From: UBA7803 sp034522075
Lineage (GTDB): Bacteria > Pseudomonadota > Gammaproteobacteria > Pseudomonadales > Azotimanducaceae
Length of the DNA stretch: 64,000 bases
Assembly (NCBI GenBank): GCA_034522075.1
Contig: JAXHLO010000023.1
Span: forward strand, 62,001-126,000
Direction: 5' to 3'
This document shows positions 1 to 7,860 of this stretch, in pieces. The notes below the pieces were generated by a model. The model was not told the DNA's origin and did not search any database. It worked only from the letters and a program-made list of their open reading frames with translations. Numbering within the stretch: position 1 is the stretch's first letter; every line of letters starts with the position of its first letter. The translations under genes were made by a program, and so were the position numbers.

Positions 1-82
1 TATCCTCATCGCCGGCGTGCTGCGGCTGAAAAGTCGCCAGGTTGGCCCGTATGCGTCTACGCAGATCGTCATTGCACAGCAT
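1..82 (-). CDS. Possible 5' end of a NUDIX hydrolase gene (partial, runs off window)
   Basis: On the minus strand an ATG at 82 opens a frame that stays open to the window edge (27 codons, beginning MLCNDDLRRRIRANL). The Leu/Asp/Arg-rich amphipathic start resembles the N-terminus of CoA pyrophosphatase-type NUDIX hydrolases, but no NUDIX box is inside the window. It is divergent from the EamA transporter. No convincing ribosome binding site is visible. The assignment rests on composition and position only and could be wrong. Confidence 0.3.
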   Translation of the reverse strand, partial: MLCNDDLRRRIRANLATFQPQHAGDED

Positions 83-160
83 GGAGCCGGGCTTCCGAAT
101 GGGTCACGATAGGTCCATGGAACCACTATCCACCGCCCGCCGCTACCAGGATGTCCTGCC

Positions 161-1078
161 ATGAGCACCCGCAGCCGGGAGAGTACGGCCCTCGGCTATG
201 CCCTGGCGGCGGTAGCCGCCTGGTCCACGGTGGCCACCGGTTTCAAACTGGGCCTGCGGGTGCTGGAGCCCGTGCAACTGCTGCTGCTGGGCAGCGTAGT
301 CTCAGCGCTTCTGTTCGCCGTGCTGGCCACTGCCGGCGGCCACTGGCGTCTGCCGCCGCGCGGCCAGCCGACGTCTGCCACACGGCCGCTCAGCCACCGG
401 CTGGTGCAGGTAGCGGCATTCGGGTTGCTCAACCCCGTGCTCTATTATCTGGTGCTGTTCGAGGCTTACGACCGCCTGCCGGCACAGATCGCTCAGCCGC
501 TGAACTACACGTGGGCCATCACCATGGCGTTGCTGGCAGTACCCGTACTGGGCCAGCGCCTGACCCGCAACACACTGGCCGGCATCGCCATCAGCTACCT
601 GGGCGTGGTGGTACTGCTCACCCGGGGCAGCCTGCACGGCTGGAGTGATCTCGACTGGCTCGGTGTCGTGCTGGCCCTGGGCTCTACCGTGCTGTGGGCC
701 GGTTACTGGCTTGCCAACGCGCGATCGGCAATGCCGCCGCTGACACTCATGGCGTGGAGCTTCCTGCTGGCCACCCCGGTACTGGCGGCAGCCTGCTACC
801 TCGGGCCCGGCTGGCCGTCCATAACCCTGGAAACCCTCGGCTATGGCGCCTGGGTGGGATTGATCGAAATGGGCTTCACATTCCTCCTCTGGCAGCGCGC
901 CCTGCGTCTCTCCGCCCATGCGGCACGCATCGGTCAGCTGATCTTCCTGTCTCCGTTTCTTTCCCTGGTGCTCATCGCCACGGTTCTCGGTGAAGCCATT
1001 CATGCCACATCGGTCATCGGCCTGGCGGTCATCATCGCGGGGCTGTGGGTGTCCCGGCGCGAACCCGCTCAGGGATAG
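161..1078 (+). CDS. EamA/DMT-family inner-membrane transporter
   Basis: A 305-residue protein made almost entirely of hydrophobic helices, about ten in two repeats of five, as in EamA (drug/metabolite transporter) permeases. The first helix starts at about residue 12 and a loop with polar and proline residues follows the second. The second repeat begins near residue 170. The start MSTRSRES is chosen because the first helix follows directly. EamA proteins export amino acids, nucleosides or other metabolites; the substrate here cannot be told. The gene stands alone, about 70 bp before a cytochrome gene on the same strand. Confidence 0.85.
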   Translation: MSTRSRESTALGYALAAVAAWSTVATGFKLGLRVLEPVQLLLLGSVVSALLFAVLATAGGHWRLPPRGQPTSATRPLSHRLVQVAAFGLLNPVLYYLVLFEAYDRLPAQIAQPLNYTWAITMALLAVPVLGQRLTRNTLAGIAISYLGVVVLLTRGSLHGWSDLDWLGVVLALGSTVLWAGYWLANARSAMPPLTLMAWSFLLATPVLAAACYLGPGWPSITLETLGYGAWVGLIEMGFTFLLWQRALRLSAHAARIGQLIFLSPFLSLVLIATVLGEAIHATSVIGLAVIIAGLWVSRREPAQG

Positions 1079-1150
1079 CCGCAATAGCCTGGTGAAGATC
1101 ACTCTGGCATGCTTGCCCACAATGCTTACGAAGCCTTCTGGAGCGCCGTC

Positions 1151-1693
1151 ATGTCAATGCGTCTGATCAGTTACCTGTGCCTGCTGTGCACTTTTGCCGT
1201 CAGTGCTGCATCGTCCGTTTCGGCGCGGGAGGCGGACGTGGCCCGCGGTGAGTATCTGGTCAATCTGCTGGGATGCGGCCGCTGCCATACCGAAGGCTAT
1301 CTGCTGGGCAACGACGCCAGCGGGCCGCACCTGGCCGGTTCCCGGGTGGGCATCGCCTACAGCGGCGGCACCGAGGAACCGCGCCCCGGGCTGGTATTCG
1401 CACCCAACCTGACGCCCCACGACGAGACCGGCCTCGGCCGCTGGAGCCGGCGGGACATCGTTCGCGCCTTGACCACCGGCGTGGGCACCGACGGCCATCA
1501 GCGTCTGCCGGTAATGCCCTGGCCCAACTATGGCGCCATGGATGACCGGGACGTCAAAGCCGTCGCCGACTATCTGCTGAGCCTGCCACCGGTGCGCCGT
1601 GAGATACCCGCCACCACCAGCACCGGCGACGCTGTGGAACATCCTTACGTACGCTTCGGGATCTACGTCTTCACGCCCTTCGAAGACGATTGA
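1151..1693 (+). CDS. Periplasmic monoheme c-type cytochrome
   Basis: A 180-residue protein with a signal peptide (residues 1-25, ending SVSA) and one heme attachment motif CGRCH at residues 42-46. Met122 in the segment LPVMPW is a likely distal heme ligand. The start at 1151 (MSMRL) is preferred over the ATG at 1109 because it places the signal peptide at the N-terminus. The fold resembles cytochromes that accept electrons from periplasmic dehydrogenases, but no partner dehydrogenase is adjacent. Its 3' end overlaps the convergent TetR gene by 31 bp. Confidence 0.85.
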   Translation: MSMRLISYLCLLCTFAVSAASSVSAREADVARGEYLVNLLGCGRCHTEGYLLGNDASGPHLAGSRVGIAYSGGTEEPRPGLVFAPNLTPHDETGLGRWSRRDIVRALTTGVGTDGHQRLPVMPWPNYGAMDDRDVKAVADYLLSLPPVRREIPATTSTGDAVEHPYVRFGIYVFTPFEDD

Positions 1694-2307
1694 TGGTCCG
1701 CGCGTACCGCTTTCCAGGCGGCATCCGCGAACAATTCCTTCATGGCGCCCGGCGGGCGCTCGTAGTGGCCTGACAGCCAGCGCCGGACATATTCCTGGAT
1801 GGGTCCGCTGATCAGCGGTACGTAAGCATCCGGCGGCAGTGCGCGCATCTCACCGCCGGCGACGAAAGGCCCGAACCAGACGAACACCTGAGTTATGTAG
1901 TCGCGGTAGACCGCCTTGAGGCGCACCCGCGCCGACTCGGAAAAATCGATATCGCGGGAATGCAGATAGCTGGCCAGCGCCCGATTGCGGGTCGACCAGT
2001 CGCAATAGAAACGCACCACGGCTTTGACACTTTCCTCGGCGCCCTGACAGCGGCGCAGGCGCCGCAGCATGCCCCGGTTGAAACGGCCGATGCCTTCGAT
2101 GAACAACTCCTCGGCAATCCCTTCCTTGCTGCCGAAATGATGATACAGACTGCCGACGCTGCAGCGCGCCGCACGCTGGATGTCGCCGATGGTGGTGCCT
2201 TCGATACCGGAGTGGGTGAAACAGTCCAGGGCCGCGCGCAGCACGCTGGCGCGCCGCGCCACCGTGGCGGCCCGCGGCTCCGTTCTGTGCTGGCGTTTGC
2301 CCCTCAT
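1663..2307 (-). CDS. TetR/AcrR-family transcriptional regulator
   Basis: The N-terminal third is a TetR helix-turn-helix, with the typical string GTTIGDIQRAARCSVGSLYHHF around residues 32-53 and Gly-Ser-Lys after it. The remainder is a ligand-binding helical domain. The ATG at 2307 (MRGKRQ) is preferred over the upstream TTG at 2349. The gene is divergent from the acyl-CoA dehydrogenase pair at 2444-4737, and the shared interval holds three copies of an operator half-site. The likely job is to repress that pair and itself, with an acyl-CoA as a plausible inducer (inferred). Confidence 0.9.
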   Translation of the reverse strand: MRGKRQHRTEPRAATVARRASVLRAALDCFTHSGIEGTTIGDIQRAARCSVGSLYHHFGSKEGIAEELFIEGIGRFNRGMLRRLRRCQGAEESVKAVVRFYCDWSTRNRALASYLHSRDIDFSESARVRLKAVYRDYITQVFVWFGPFVAGGEMRALPPDAYVPLISGPIQEYVRRWLSGHYERPPGAMKELFADAAWKAVRADHQSSSKGVKT

Positions 2308-2352
2308 CGAATCCGCCCCCGCTGCTCGATCCAGTCTCTGATCCGACAATCT

Positions 2353-2384
2353 ACTAGAATATGGTTCTAGTAAACAATTCTAGT
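2353..2384. promoter_or_regulatory. Probable TetR operator (inverted repeat plus third half-site)
   Basis: ACTAGAA at 2353-2359 and TTCTAGT at 2365-2371 form a perfect 7-bp inverted repeat around a 5-bp spacer. A third TTCTAGT lies at 2378-2384. The stretch is AT-rich in a GC-rich region and sits between the divergent TetR and acyl-CoA dehydrogenase genes, 46 bp and 60 bp from their start codons. It is placed to control both directions. Confidence 0.7.
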
Positions 2385-2443
2385 TTTGAGTAAGCTTGCG
2401 GCCATCGATCAAGCCTGTATTCACCCGACTGCGAGTATTGCCC

Positions 2444-3613
2444 ATGGACATCGAGCTCAGCGCAGAAGACCTGGCGTTCCGCGACGAAGTTCGCGCATTC
2501 TTCAAAGAGAACGCCTACAAGCCCGGCAAAGACTACGCCGAATGGCGGCTCGACTGGTTCAAAAAAGCCCGCGAGAAAGGCGGCTGGGACGTACCGAAAT
2601 GGCCGAAGGAATTCGGCGGGCCCGGCTGGTCGCCCACGCAGCACTACATCTGGGAGCAGGAGACCGCCCGTGCCACCCTGCCCTGGGATATGCCGTTCGG
2701 CGTCGGCATGGTGGCACCGATCATCATGGGCTACGGCAATGAGGAGCAGCAGGAGCGGTTTTTGCCGGATATCCGTGCACGTACAGTGAACTGGTGCCAG
2801 GGCTACTCGGAACCCGGCGCCGGCTCCGACCTGGCATCGCTGAAGACCAAAGCCGTGCTCTCGGAAGACGGCAGCCACTACGTGGTGAACGGTCAGAAAA
2901 TCTGGACCACGGCTGCTCACATCGCCGACTGGATGTTCTGCCTCACGCGCACGGACGACTCCGGCAAGAAGCAGGAGGGCATCACCTTCCTGCTGATTCC
3001 CATGGATCAGGAAGGCATCGAGGTCAAGCCCATCATCACCCTGGGCGGCAATCACACCGTGAATACCGTCTATCTCACCGACGTAAAAGTTCCAGTGGAA
3101 AACCGGATCGGTGAAGAAGGCAAAGGCTGGACCTATGCCAAAGGGCTGCTGCAGCACGAGCGTACGGGCCTCGCCGGTCTGTCGCGCTCACTGGTGGCCC
3201 TGGAAGGCCTCAAGGAGAACGCCCGCAGTGTGCCGCGCGGTAACGGCGACCTGATGGACGAGCCGAGCTTCCGCGCCAAAGTGGCGGAGCTGGAAATCGA
3301 CCTGCTGGCCGCCGAATACACTGAATTGCGCAGCCTGGCCAGCGCTCAGGCCGGCGCCGCGCCGGGGCCGGAATCGTCGATCCTGAAGCTCAAAGGCACG
3401 GAGATTCAACAGCGCATTCAGAAGCTCACCATGGAGGCTGCCGGCCCCTTTGCCGCCGCCTGGGGTGACAAGCCTGCAGGGCCGAAATTCGCCAAAGGCG
3501 GCACCGGCGGCTATCTGGCCAGCCGCGCCTACACCATCTACGGCGGTGCCAGCGAGGTACAGAAAGACGTCATCGCCAAAAACGTACTGGGCATCAAGAG
3601 GTCATCACGATGA
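2444..3613 (+). CDS. Acyl-CoA dehydrogenase, PimC-like (large subunit)
   Basis: A 389-residue FAD-dependent acyl-CoA dehydrogenase. The FAD/substrate signature YSEPGAGSDLASLKT lies near residue 126 and the NGQKIWTT motif near 152. The C-terminus has YGGASEVQ, with Gly where short- and medium-chain enzymes carry the catalytic Glu. The start MDIELS at 2444 is chosen over the ATG at 2396 because it matches the family N-terminus. It overlaps the next dehydrogenase gene by 4 bp. The pair resembles PimC/PimD, two-subunit dehydrogenases of dicarboxylyl- or branched acyl-CoA. Substrate is unknown. Confidence 0.9.
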   Translation: MDIELSAEDLAFRDEVRAFFKENAYKPGKDYAEWRLDWFKKAREKGGWDVPKWPKEFGGPGWSPTQHYIWEQETARATLPWDMPFGVGMVAPIIMGYGNEEQQERFLPDIRARTVNWCQGYSEPGAGSDLASLKTKAVLSEDGSHYVVNGQKIWTTAAHIADWMFCLTRTDDSGKKQEGITFLLIPMDQEGIEVKPIITLGGNHTVNTVYLTDVKVPVENRIGEEGKGWTYAKGLLQHERTGLAGLSRSLVALEGLKENARSVPRGNGDLMDEPSFRAKVAELEIDLLAAEYTELRSLASAQAGAAPGPESSILKLKGTEIQQRIQKLTMEAAGPFAAAWGDKPAGPKFAKGGTGGYLASRAYTIYGGASEVQKDVIAKNVLGIKRSSR

Positions 3614-4737
3614 ATTTCGAACTGAGCGACGAGCAGAAGCTCATTGGCGAAAGCGTCGAGCGCTTCATACAGGACAACTACGACCTGGAAAGCCGCCGCA
3701 AGCTGGCCGACCAGGAGCCGGGGTTCTCCAAGGACCATTGGGCGACCATGGCGGAACTGGGTTGGCTGGCCCTGCCGTTTGCCGAAGAACACGGCGGGTT
3801 CGGCGGCAACCAGATCGATGCCATGGTGGTGATGGAGCAGTTCGGCCGCGGCCTGGTGCTCGAACCCTATCTGGCCAGCGTGGTCATGGGCGGCGGCGCG
3901 GTAAAGCGCGGCGCGTCAGCCGCACTGGCCGGCGAGATCGTTCCCGGCATCGTCGACGGCAGCCGGCAGCTCACGCTGGCCTGCACCGAGCCCCAGTCCC
4001 GTTTCGATCTGCACGACGTCACCACTACGGCGAAAGCCAGCGGCGACGAGTTCGTCATCAACGGACACAAGTCCATGGTGCTGCATGCCGCCACGGCTAC
4101 TCAGATCGTCGTTTCTGCACGCACCAGCGGCGGGCAGATCGACCGCGACGGCATCTCGCTGTTTCTGGTGGACGCTGATGCCGCTGGCATCAGCCGGCAG
4201 GACTTTCCCACCGTCGATGGTCTGCGCGCCTCCGAAATCGACTTCAAGGACGTGAAGGTCGACGCCAGCCGGCTCCTCGGCGAAGTGGACAAGGGCTATG
4301 AGATCCTCACCGCTGTAGCCAATGATACGGTTCTGGCGCTGTCCGCCGAAGCCGTGGGCATCATGGAAAAGCTTTACAAGAACACGGTGGAATACACCCA
4401 GGAACGTGTCCAGTTCGACCATCCGCTGGCCGAGTTCCAGGTTCTGCAGCACCGCATGGTGGACATGTTCGTGGAATATGAGCAGTGCAAATCACTGCTC
4501 TACCGGGCCACGCTGGAAACCACCCAGGGTGATCCGGAAACCGCCCAGCGGACCGTCCATGCACTGAAGCACCTGGTAGGCAAATCCGGCATCTTCATTG
4601 CTGAAAATGCCGTGCAGCTCCACGGCGGCATGGGCATGACCGAGGAGCTCGCCGTCGGCCACTACTTCAAACGCATGCTGGTGATCGACAGCCAGTTCGG
4701 CAATGCCGACTATCACCTGGAGAAGTTCGCCGCCTGA
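3610..4737 (+). CDS. Acyl-CoA dehydrogenase, PimD-like (small subunit)
   Basis: A 375-residue acyl-CoA dehydrogenase-family protein starting MNFELSDEQ, with the C-terminal signature AVQLHGGMGMTEELAVGHYF. The Glu-Pro glycine-rich loop of typical dehydrogenases is reduced to CTEPQSRFDLHD, as in the small subunit of heteromeric enzymes. Translation is coupled to the upstream subunit by an ATGA overlap, which supports one complex. Regulation is probably by the divergent TetR. Confidence 0.88.
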   Translation: MNFELSDEQKLIGESVERFIQDNYDLESRRKLADQEPGFSKDHWATMAELGWLALPFAEEHGGFGGNQIDAMVVMEQFGRGLVLEPYLASVVMGGGAVKRGASAALAGEIVPGIVDGSRQLTLACTEPQSRFDLHDVTTTAKASGDEFVINGHKSMVLHAATATQIVVSARTSGGQIDRDGISLFLVDADAAGISRQDFPTVDGLRASEIDFKDVKVDASRLLGEVDKGYEILTAVANDTVLALSAEAVGIMEKLYKNTVEYTQERVQFDHPLAEFQVLQHRMVDMFVEYEQCKSLLYRATLETTQGDPETAQRTVHALKHLVGKSGIFIAENAVQLHGGMGMTEELAVGHYFKRMLVIDSQFGNADYHLEKFAA

Positions 4738-4754
4738 GGGCGCGCCGCGCAGCA

Positions 4755-4779
4755 GCCGCGTTATACTGCGGCGGTTTTT
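4755..4779 (+). terminator. Possible weak intrinsic terminator
   Basis: GCCGC (4755-4759) and GCGGC (4768-4772) can pair, followed by GGTTTTT. The loop contains TTATACT, which is also a fair -10 box for the PpiC gene starting at 4784, so the same bases may serve as a promoter instead. The stem is only 5 bp. Confidence 0.3.
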
Positions 4780-4783
4780 CGTC

Positions 4784-5605
4784 ATGGGGCACCTGGTGTC
4801 GCGTCTGCTGCGAGAGCCGTTACTGTATTTCTTCATCGCCGGCGCCGCGCTGTTTCTGCTGAACGAAGGGGCCGGTACCGATGCCGACCGCCGCATCGTG
4901 GTCAGCGAAGCCGAACGCCAGCGCCTGAGCGACCAGTGGCAGGCGCAGATGGGGCGCACGCCCACCGGGTCCGAACTCGACGCCCTGGTGGAACAGTGGA
5001 TCCGTGAGGAAATCTACTACCGCGAGGCCCGGGCCATGGGGCTCGACGAGGACGACATCATCATCCGCCGGCGGCTGGCGCAGAAGCTGACCTTTCTGAC
5101 CGAAGACCTGGCAACCGGGCGGGCACCGCCGCAAGCCGATCTGGAACGCTACTATCAGGAACACGCCGAGCGCTATACCGAGCCGGAGCGCTACAGCTTT
5201 TCCCACCGCTACTACAGCCGCGATCGGCGGGAGACGGCGGAAAGCGATGCCCGCGCCGATCTGGCCGCACTCTCCGAGACAGATGCCGAGGAACTGCCGC
5301 AAAGCGATCCGTTCATGCTGCAACGGCGTTATGCCCAGCGGTCCCAGCGCGAAATCGGCGAACTGTTCGGCCGGGAGTTTGCAGCAGCGCTCAGCAAGGT
5401 GCCGACCGGCCGCTGGCAGGGGCCCATTCGTTCCGCCTACGGGTGGCACCTGGTATTGCTGGAGCAACGCCTGCCCGCCCGCCAGCTCACGTTTGCTGAA
5501 GCCGCCAAGCAGGTAGCCACCGACTACCGCCAGGACCAGCAGCGCCAGGCCAACGAGGCGCTCTACCAGAGCCTGCGGGAGCGCTACGAGATCGTCCGGC
5601 AATGA
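4784..5605 (+). CDS. Membrane-anchored PpiC-type (parvulin-like) peptidyl-prolyl isomerase
   Basis: A 273-residue protein with one N-terminal membrane helix (residues 9-25, LYFFIAGAALFLLNE), a helical chaperone-like region with the typical VEQWIREEIYYREA segment, and a C-terminal rotamase-like part ending in the parvulin marker SAYGWHLVLL. The start at 4784 (MGHLVSRLL) puts the membrane helix at the N-terminus. The stop overlaps the HupE/UreJ-like gene by 4 bp. The pair is probably a functional unit, with the isomerase helping fold an exported or membrane partner (inferred). Confidence 0.8.
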   Translation: MGHLVSRLLREPLLYFFIAGAALFLLNEGAGTDADRRIVVSEAERQRLSDQWQAQMGRTPTGSELDALVEQWIREEIYYREARAMGLDEDDIIIRRRLAQKLTFLTEDLATGRAPPQADLERYYQEHAERYTEPERYSFSHRYYSRDRRETAESDARADLAALSETDAEELPQSDPFMLQRRYAQRSQREIGELFGREFAAALSKVPTGRWQGPIRSAYGWHLVLLEQRLPARQLTFAEAAKQVATDYRQDQQRQANEALYQSLRERYEIVRQ

Positions 5606-6594
5606 ACCTGCGCGGAGCGCAACAGCGTGCCGGCCAGACGCTGGTGCTGGTCCTGTTGCTTTGCGCCGCGGCTGCACACGGCCATGAAGTACGACCGGCC
5701 TATCTCGAGATCACCGAAGTGGAACGGCATCTGTTCGACGTGGTCTGGAAGCAGCCTGCCCTGGCCGACCGGCGGCTGGCCATTGAGGTGGCGCTGCCCG
5801 AGGGCTGCGGCAGCGACGCGGCGGCCGTTCCGGAGCACACCGGTGCCGCGTTGATCGAACGCTGGCAGAGCCGCTGCAGCATGCGCGAGGGTGAGCTGGA
5901 GATTCAGGGCCTTTCCGCAACTCTGACGGACACGCTGGTGCGCATCGCCTACCTGGACGGCGATGTCATCAGCCGGCTCCTGCGCCCGGCCAGCCCCAGC
6001 ATGGACCTCACCGACCCGACTCCGGCTTCCGGCGCCTACTTCGCACTGGGTGTAGAACACCTGCTGCTGGGCATCGACCACATACTCTTCGTGGTGGGCC
6101 TGGTTCTGTTCATCCGCACTCCCTGGCCTCTGGTGAAGGCCATCACCGCATTCACGGTGGCGCACAGCATCACTCTGGCGCTGTCGGTACTCGAGCTGGT
6201 CAGACTCCCCCAGGGGCCCGTGGAAGCGGTAATCGCCCTGTCCATCGTCTTTCTGGCCCGGGAACTCATGCTGCCCCCGGCCGCCCGCTCTGCCACCACC
6301 CAGGCGGCCCCCTGGCTCATGGCCTTTGCCTTCGGGCTGCTGCATGGCTTCGGTTTTGCCGGCGCCCTGACCGACATCGGCCTGCCCAGAGACCAGTTGG
6401 CTGTCTCCCTGCTGCTGTTCAACCTGGGCATCGAGGCCGGACAGCTCGCCATCATCGCGGTGCTGCTCAGCGGCGCCTGGCTCGCTCATCAGGCGGTTCA
6501 GCGCCCACTCGTCGCGCTGGAGCGCGGCTTCAGCGCCGTCATGGGTTGCGCCGCCGGCTTCTGGGCCATCGACCGGATCGTCGTTCTGGTCTAG
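5602..6594 (+). CDS. HupE/UreJ-family membrane protein
   Basis: A 330-residue protein with a signal peptide (1-27), a periplasmic domain to about residue 145, and about six membrane helices. The first helix carries the family metal-binding signature HxxxGxDH (His153, Asp159, His160); a later helix has LLHGFGFAGAL. Relatives include HupE and UreJ, which carry nickel or cobalt, but this long form with a periplasmic domain is of unknown substrate. It is translationally coupled to the PpiC-like protein. No urease or hydrogenase gene lies in the window. Confidence 0.8.
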   Translation: MNLRGAQQRAGQTLVLVLLLCAAAAHGHEVRPAYLEITEVERHLFDVVWKQPALADRRLAIEVALPEGCGSDAAAVPEHTGAALIERWQSRCSMREGELEIQGLSATLTDTLVRIAYLDGDVISRLLRPASPSMDLTDPTPASGAYFALGVEHLLLGIDHILFVVGLVLFIRTPWPLVKAITAFTVAHSITLALSVLELVRLPQGPVEAVIALSIVFLARELMLPPAARSATTQAAPWLMAFAFGLLHGFGFAGALTDIGLPRDQLAVSLLLFNLGIEAGQLAIIAVLLSGAWLAHQAVQRPLVALERGFSAVMGCAAGFWAIDRIVVLV

Positions 6595-6636
6595 TGCTAC
6601 AATCGATCTCGCCTCAACGCCGTAAAAGGATACGCC

Positions 6637-7860
6637 ATGCGCATCGTACTGCCCGCCGTCTGCCTCATGCTGCTCGCCGGATGCGGCGGCGACAGCCCGC
6701 CTGCCACCGAAACCACCGATATCGAGCCGGCGAACTACGAAGAACAGTTCCGCCTCGCCATTGAAACAGCCGAACCCGGCGACGTCATCGAAGTCCCGGC
6801 GGGGAACCACCCATTCACCCGCAGCGTGACCCTGAATACCGATGGCGTGACCATTCGCGGGGCCGGCATGAATGCCAGCATCCTGAGCTTCCAGGGGCAG
6901 ATCGCCGGTGCCGAAGGGCTGCTGGTCAACGCCAGCGACTTCACCATCGAAGATCTGGCCATCGAGGATACCGTGGGTGACGCGCTGAAGGTCAACGGCG
7001 GCAGCAACATCGTGATTCGCCGTGTGCGCACCGAATGGACCAACGGGCCGGATACCGAAAACGGCGCCTACGGTATCTATCCGGTGCAGACCCGGAACAC
7101 CCTGGTCGACGGTGTGGTAGCCATAGGTGCATCAGATGCCGGTATCTACGTCGGCCAGTCTCGCGATGTCATCGTGCGCAACAGCCGCGCGGAGTACAAC
7201 GTGGCCGGCATCGAAATCGAAAACACCGTGAATGCCGATGTGCACGACAACGTGGCGCGCAACAATACCGGCGGCATTCTGGTGTTCAACATGCCCGACC
7301 TGCCCCAGCTCGGTCACAGCACCCGGGTGTTCGACAACGAGATCACCGGCAACAACACCGCCAACTTCGGCGCCCCCGGCAGCGCGGTGGCCGGTGTTCC
7401 GGCCGGTACCGGCATCATCATCAACGCCAACGACAAGGTGGAGATCTTCAACAACCGGATCGGCGATAACAAAACGGGCAACGTTCTCGTATCCAGCGCC
7501 TTCAGCGCCCAGTACAGCGCCGAGCGTGACGCGGCACCCGACTTCGATCCGTATCCTGAAGGCATCTACATTTACGACAACGCGTTCAGCCCCAGCGGTT
7601 CGGCACCCGATCGCGAAGAGCTGGAGCAACTGCGGGTAGCCATGTTCGGCGAAGACGGCCGCCTGCCGGATATCATCTGGGACGGCATCGCCGACCCTGA
7701 GAAGGCCGGAGACACCTCACCTGTGTGCATCGGCGAAGGTGACGGCACATTCCTCAACATCGATGCCGGCAATGCCCATGCGAACCCCAGCAGCGATGCA
7801 ACACCCCACCAATGCAGCCACGACAAACTGGCGGGTGTGGAACTGGCCATGAATGGTTAG
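6637..7860 (+). CDS. Parallel beta-helix repeat lipoprotein (TIGR03805-like)
   Basis: A 407-residue protein with a lipoprotein signal (MLLAGC, Cys16) and Asn/Gly/Val-rich repeats from about residue 45 to 290 (for example VIRNSRAEYNVAGIEIENT), typical of right-handed beta-helices. Two Cys residues near the C-terminus (residues about 365 and 395) may form a disulphide. Its stop overlaps the next gene, a diheme cytochrome, by 8 bp. Members of this family are known to occur as two-gene pairs with the TIGR03806 family; the joint function is not established. A GGA-rich ribosome site precedes the ATG. Confidence 0.8.
   Translation: MRIVLPAVCLMLLAGCGGDSPPATETTDIEPANYEEQFRLAIETAEPGDVIEVPAGNHPFTRSVTLNTDGVTIRGAGMNASILSFQGQIAGAEGLLVNASDFTIEDLAIEDTVGDALKVNGGSNIVIRRVRTEWTNGPDTENGAYGIYPVQTRNTLVDGVVAIGASDAGIYVGQSRDVIVRNSRAEYNVAGIEIENTVNADVHDNVARNNTGGILVFNMPDLPQLGHSTRVFDNEITGNNTANFGAPGSAVAGVPAGTGIIINANDKVEIFNNRIGDNKTGNVLVSSAFSAQYSAERDAAPDFDPYPEGIYIYDNAFSPSGSAPDREELEQLRVAMFGEDGRLPDIIWDGIADPEKAGDTSPVCIGEGDGTFLNIDAGNAHANPSSDATPHQCSHDKLAGVELAMNG

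Noticed and set aside
5584..6810. Minus-strand open frame of 408 codons
   Set aside because: It lies opposite the HupE-like gene and shows no domain; a GC-driven shadow.
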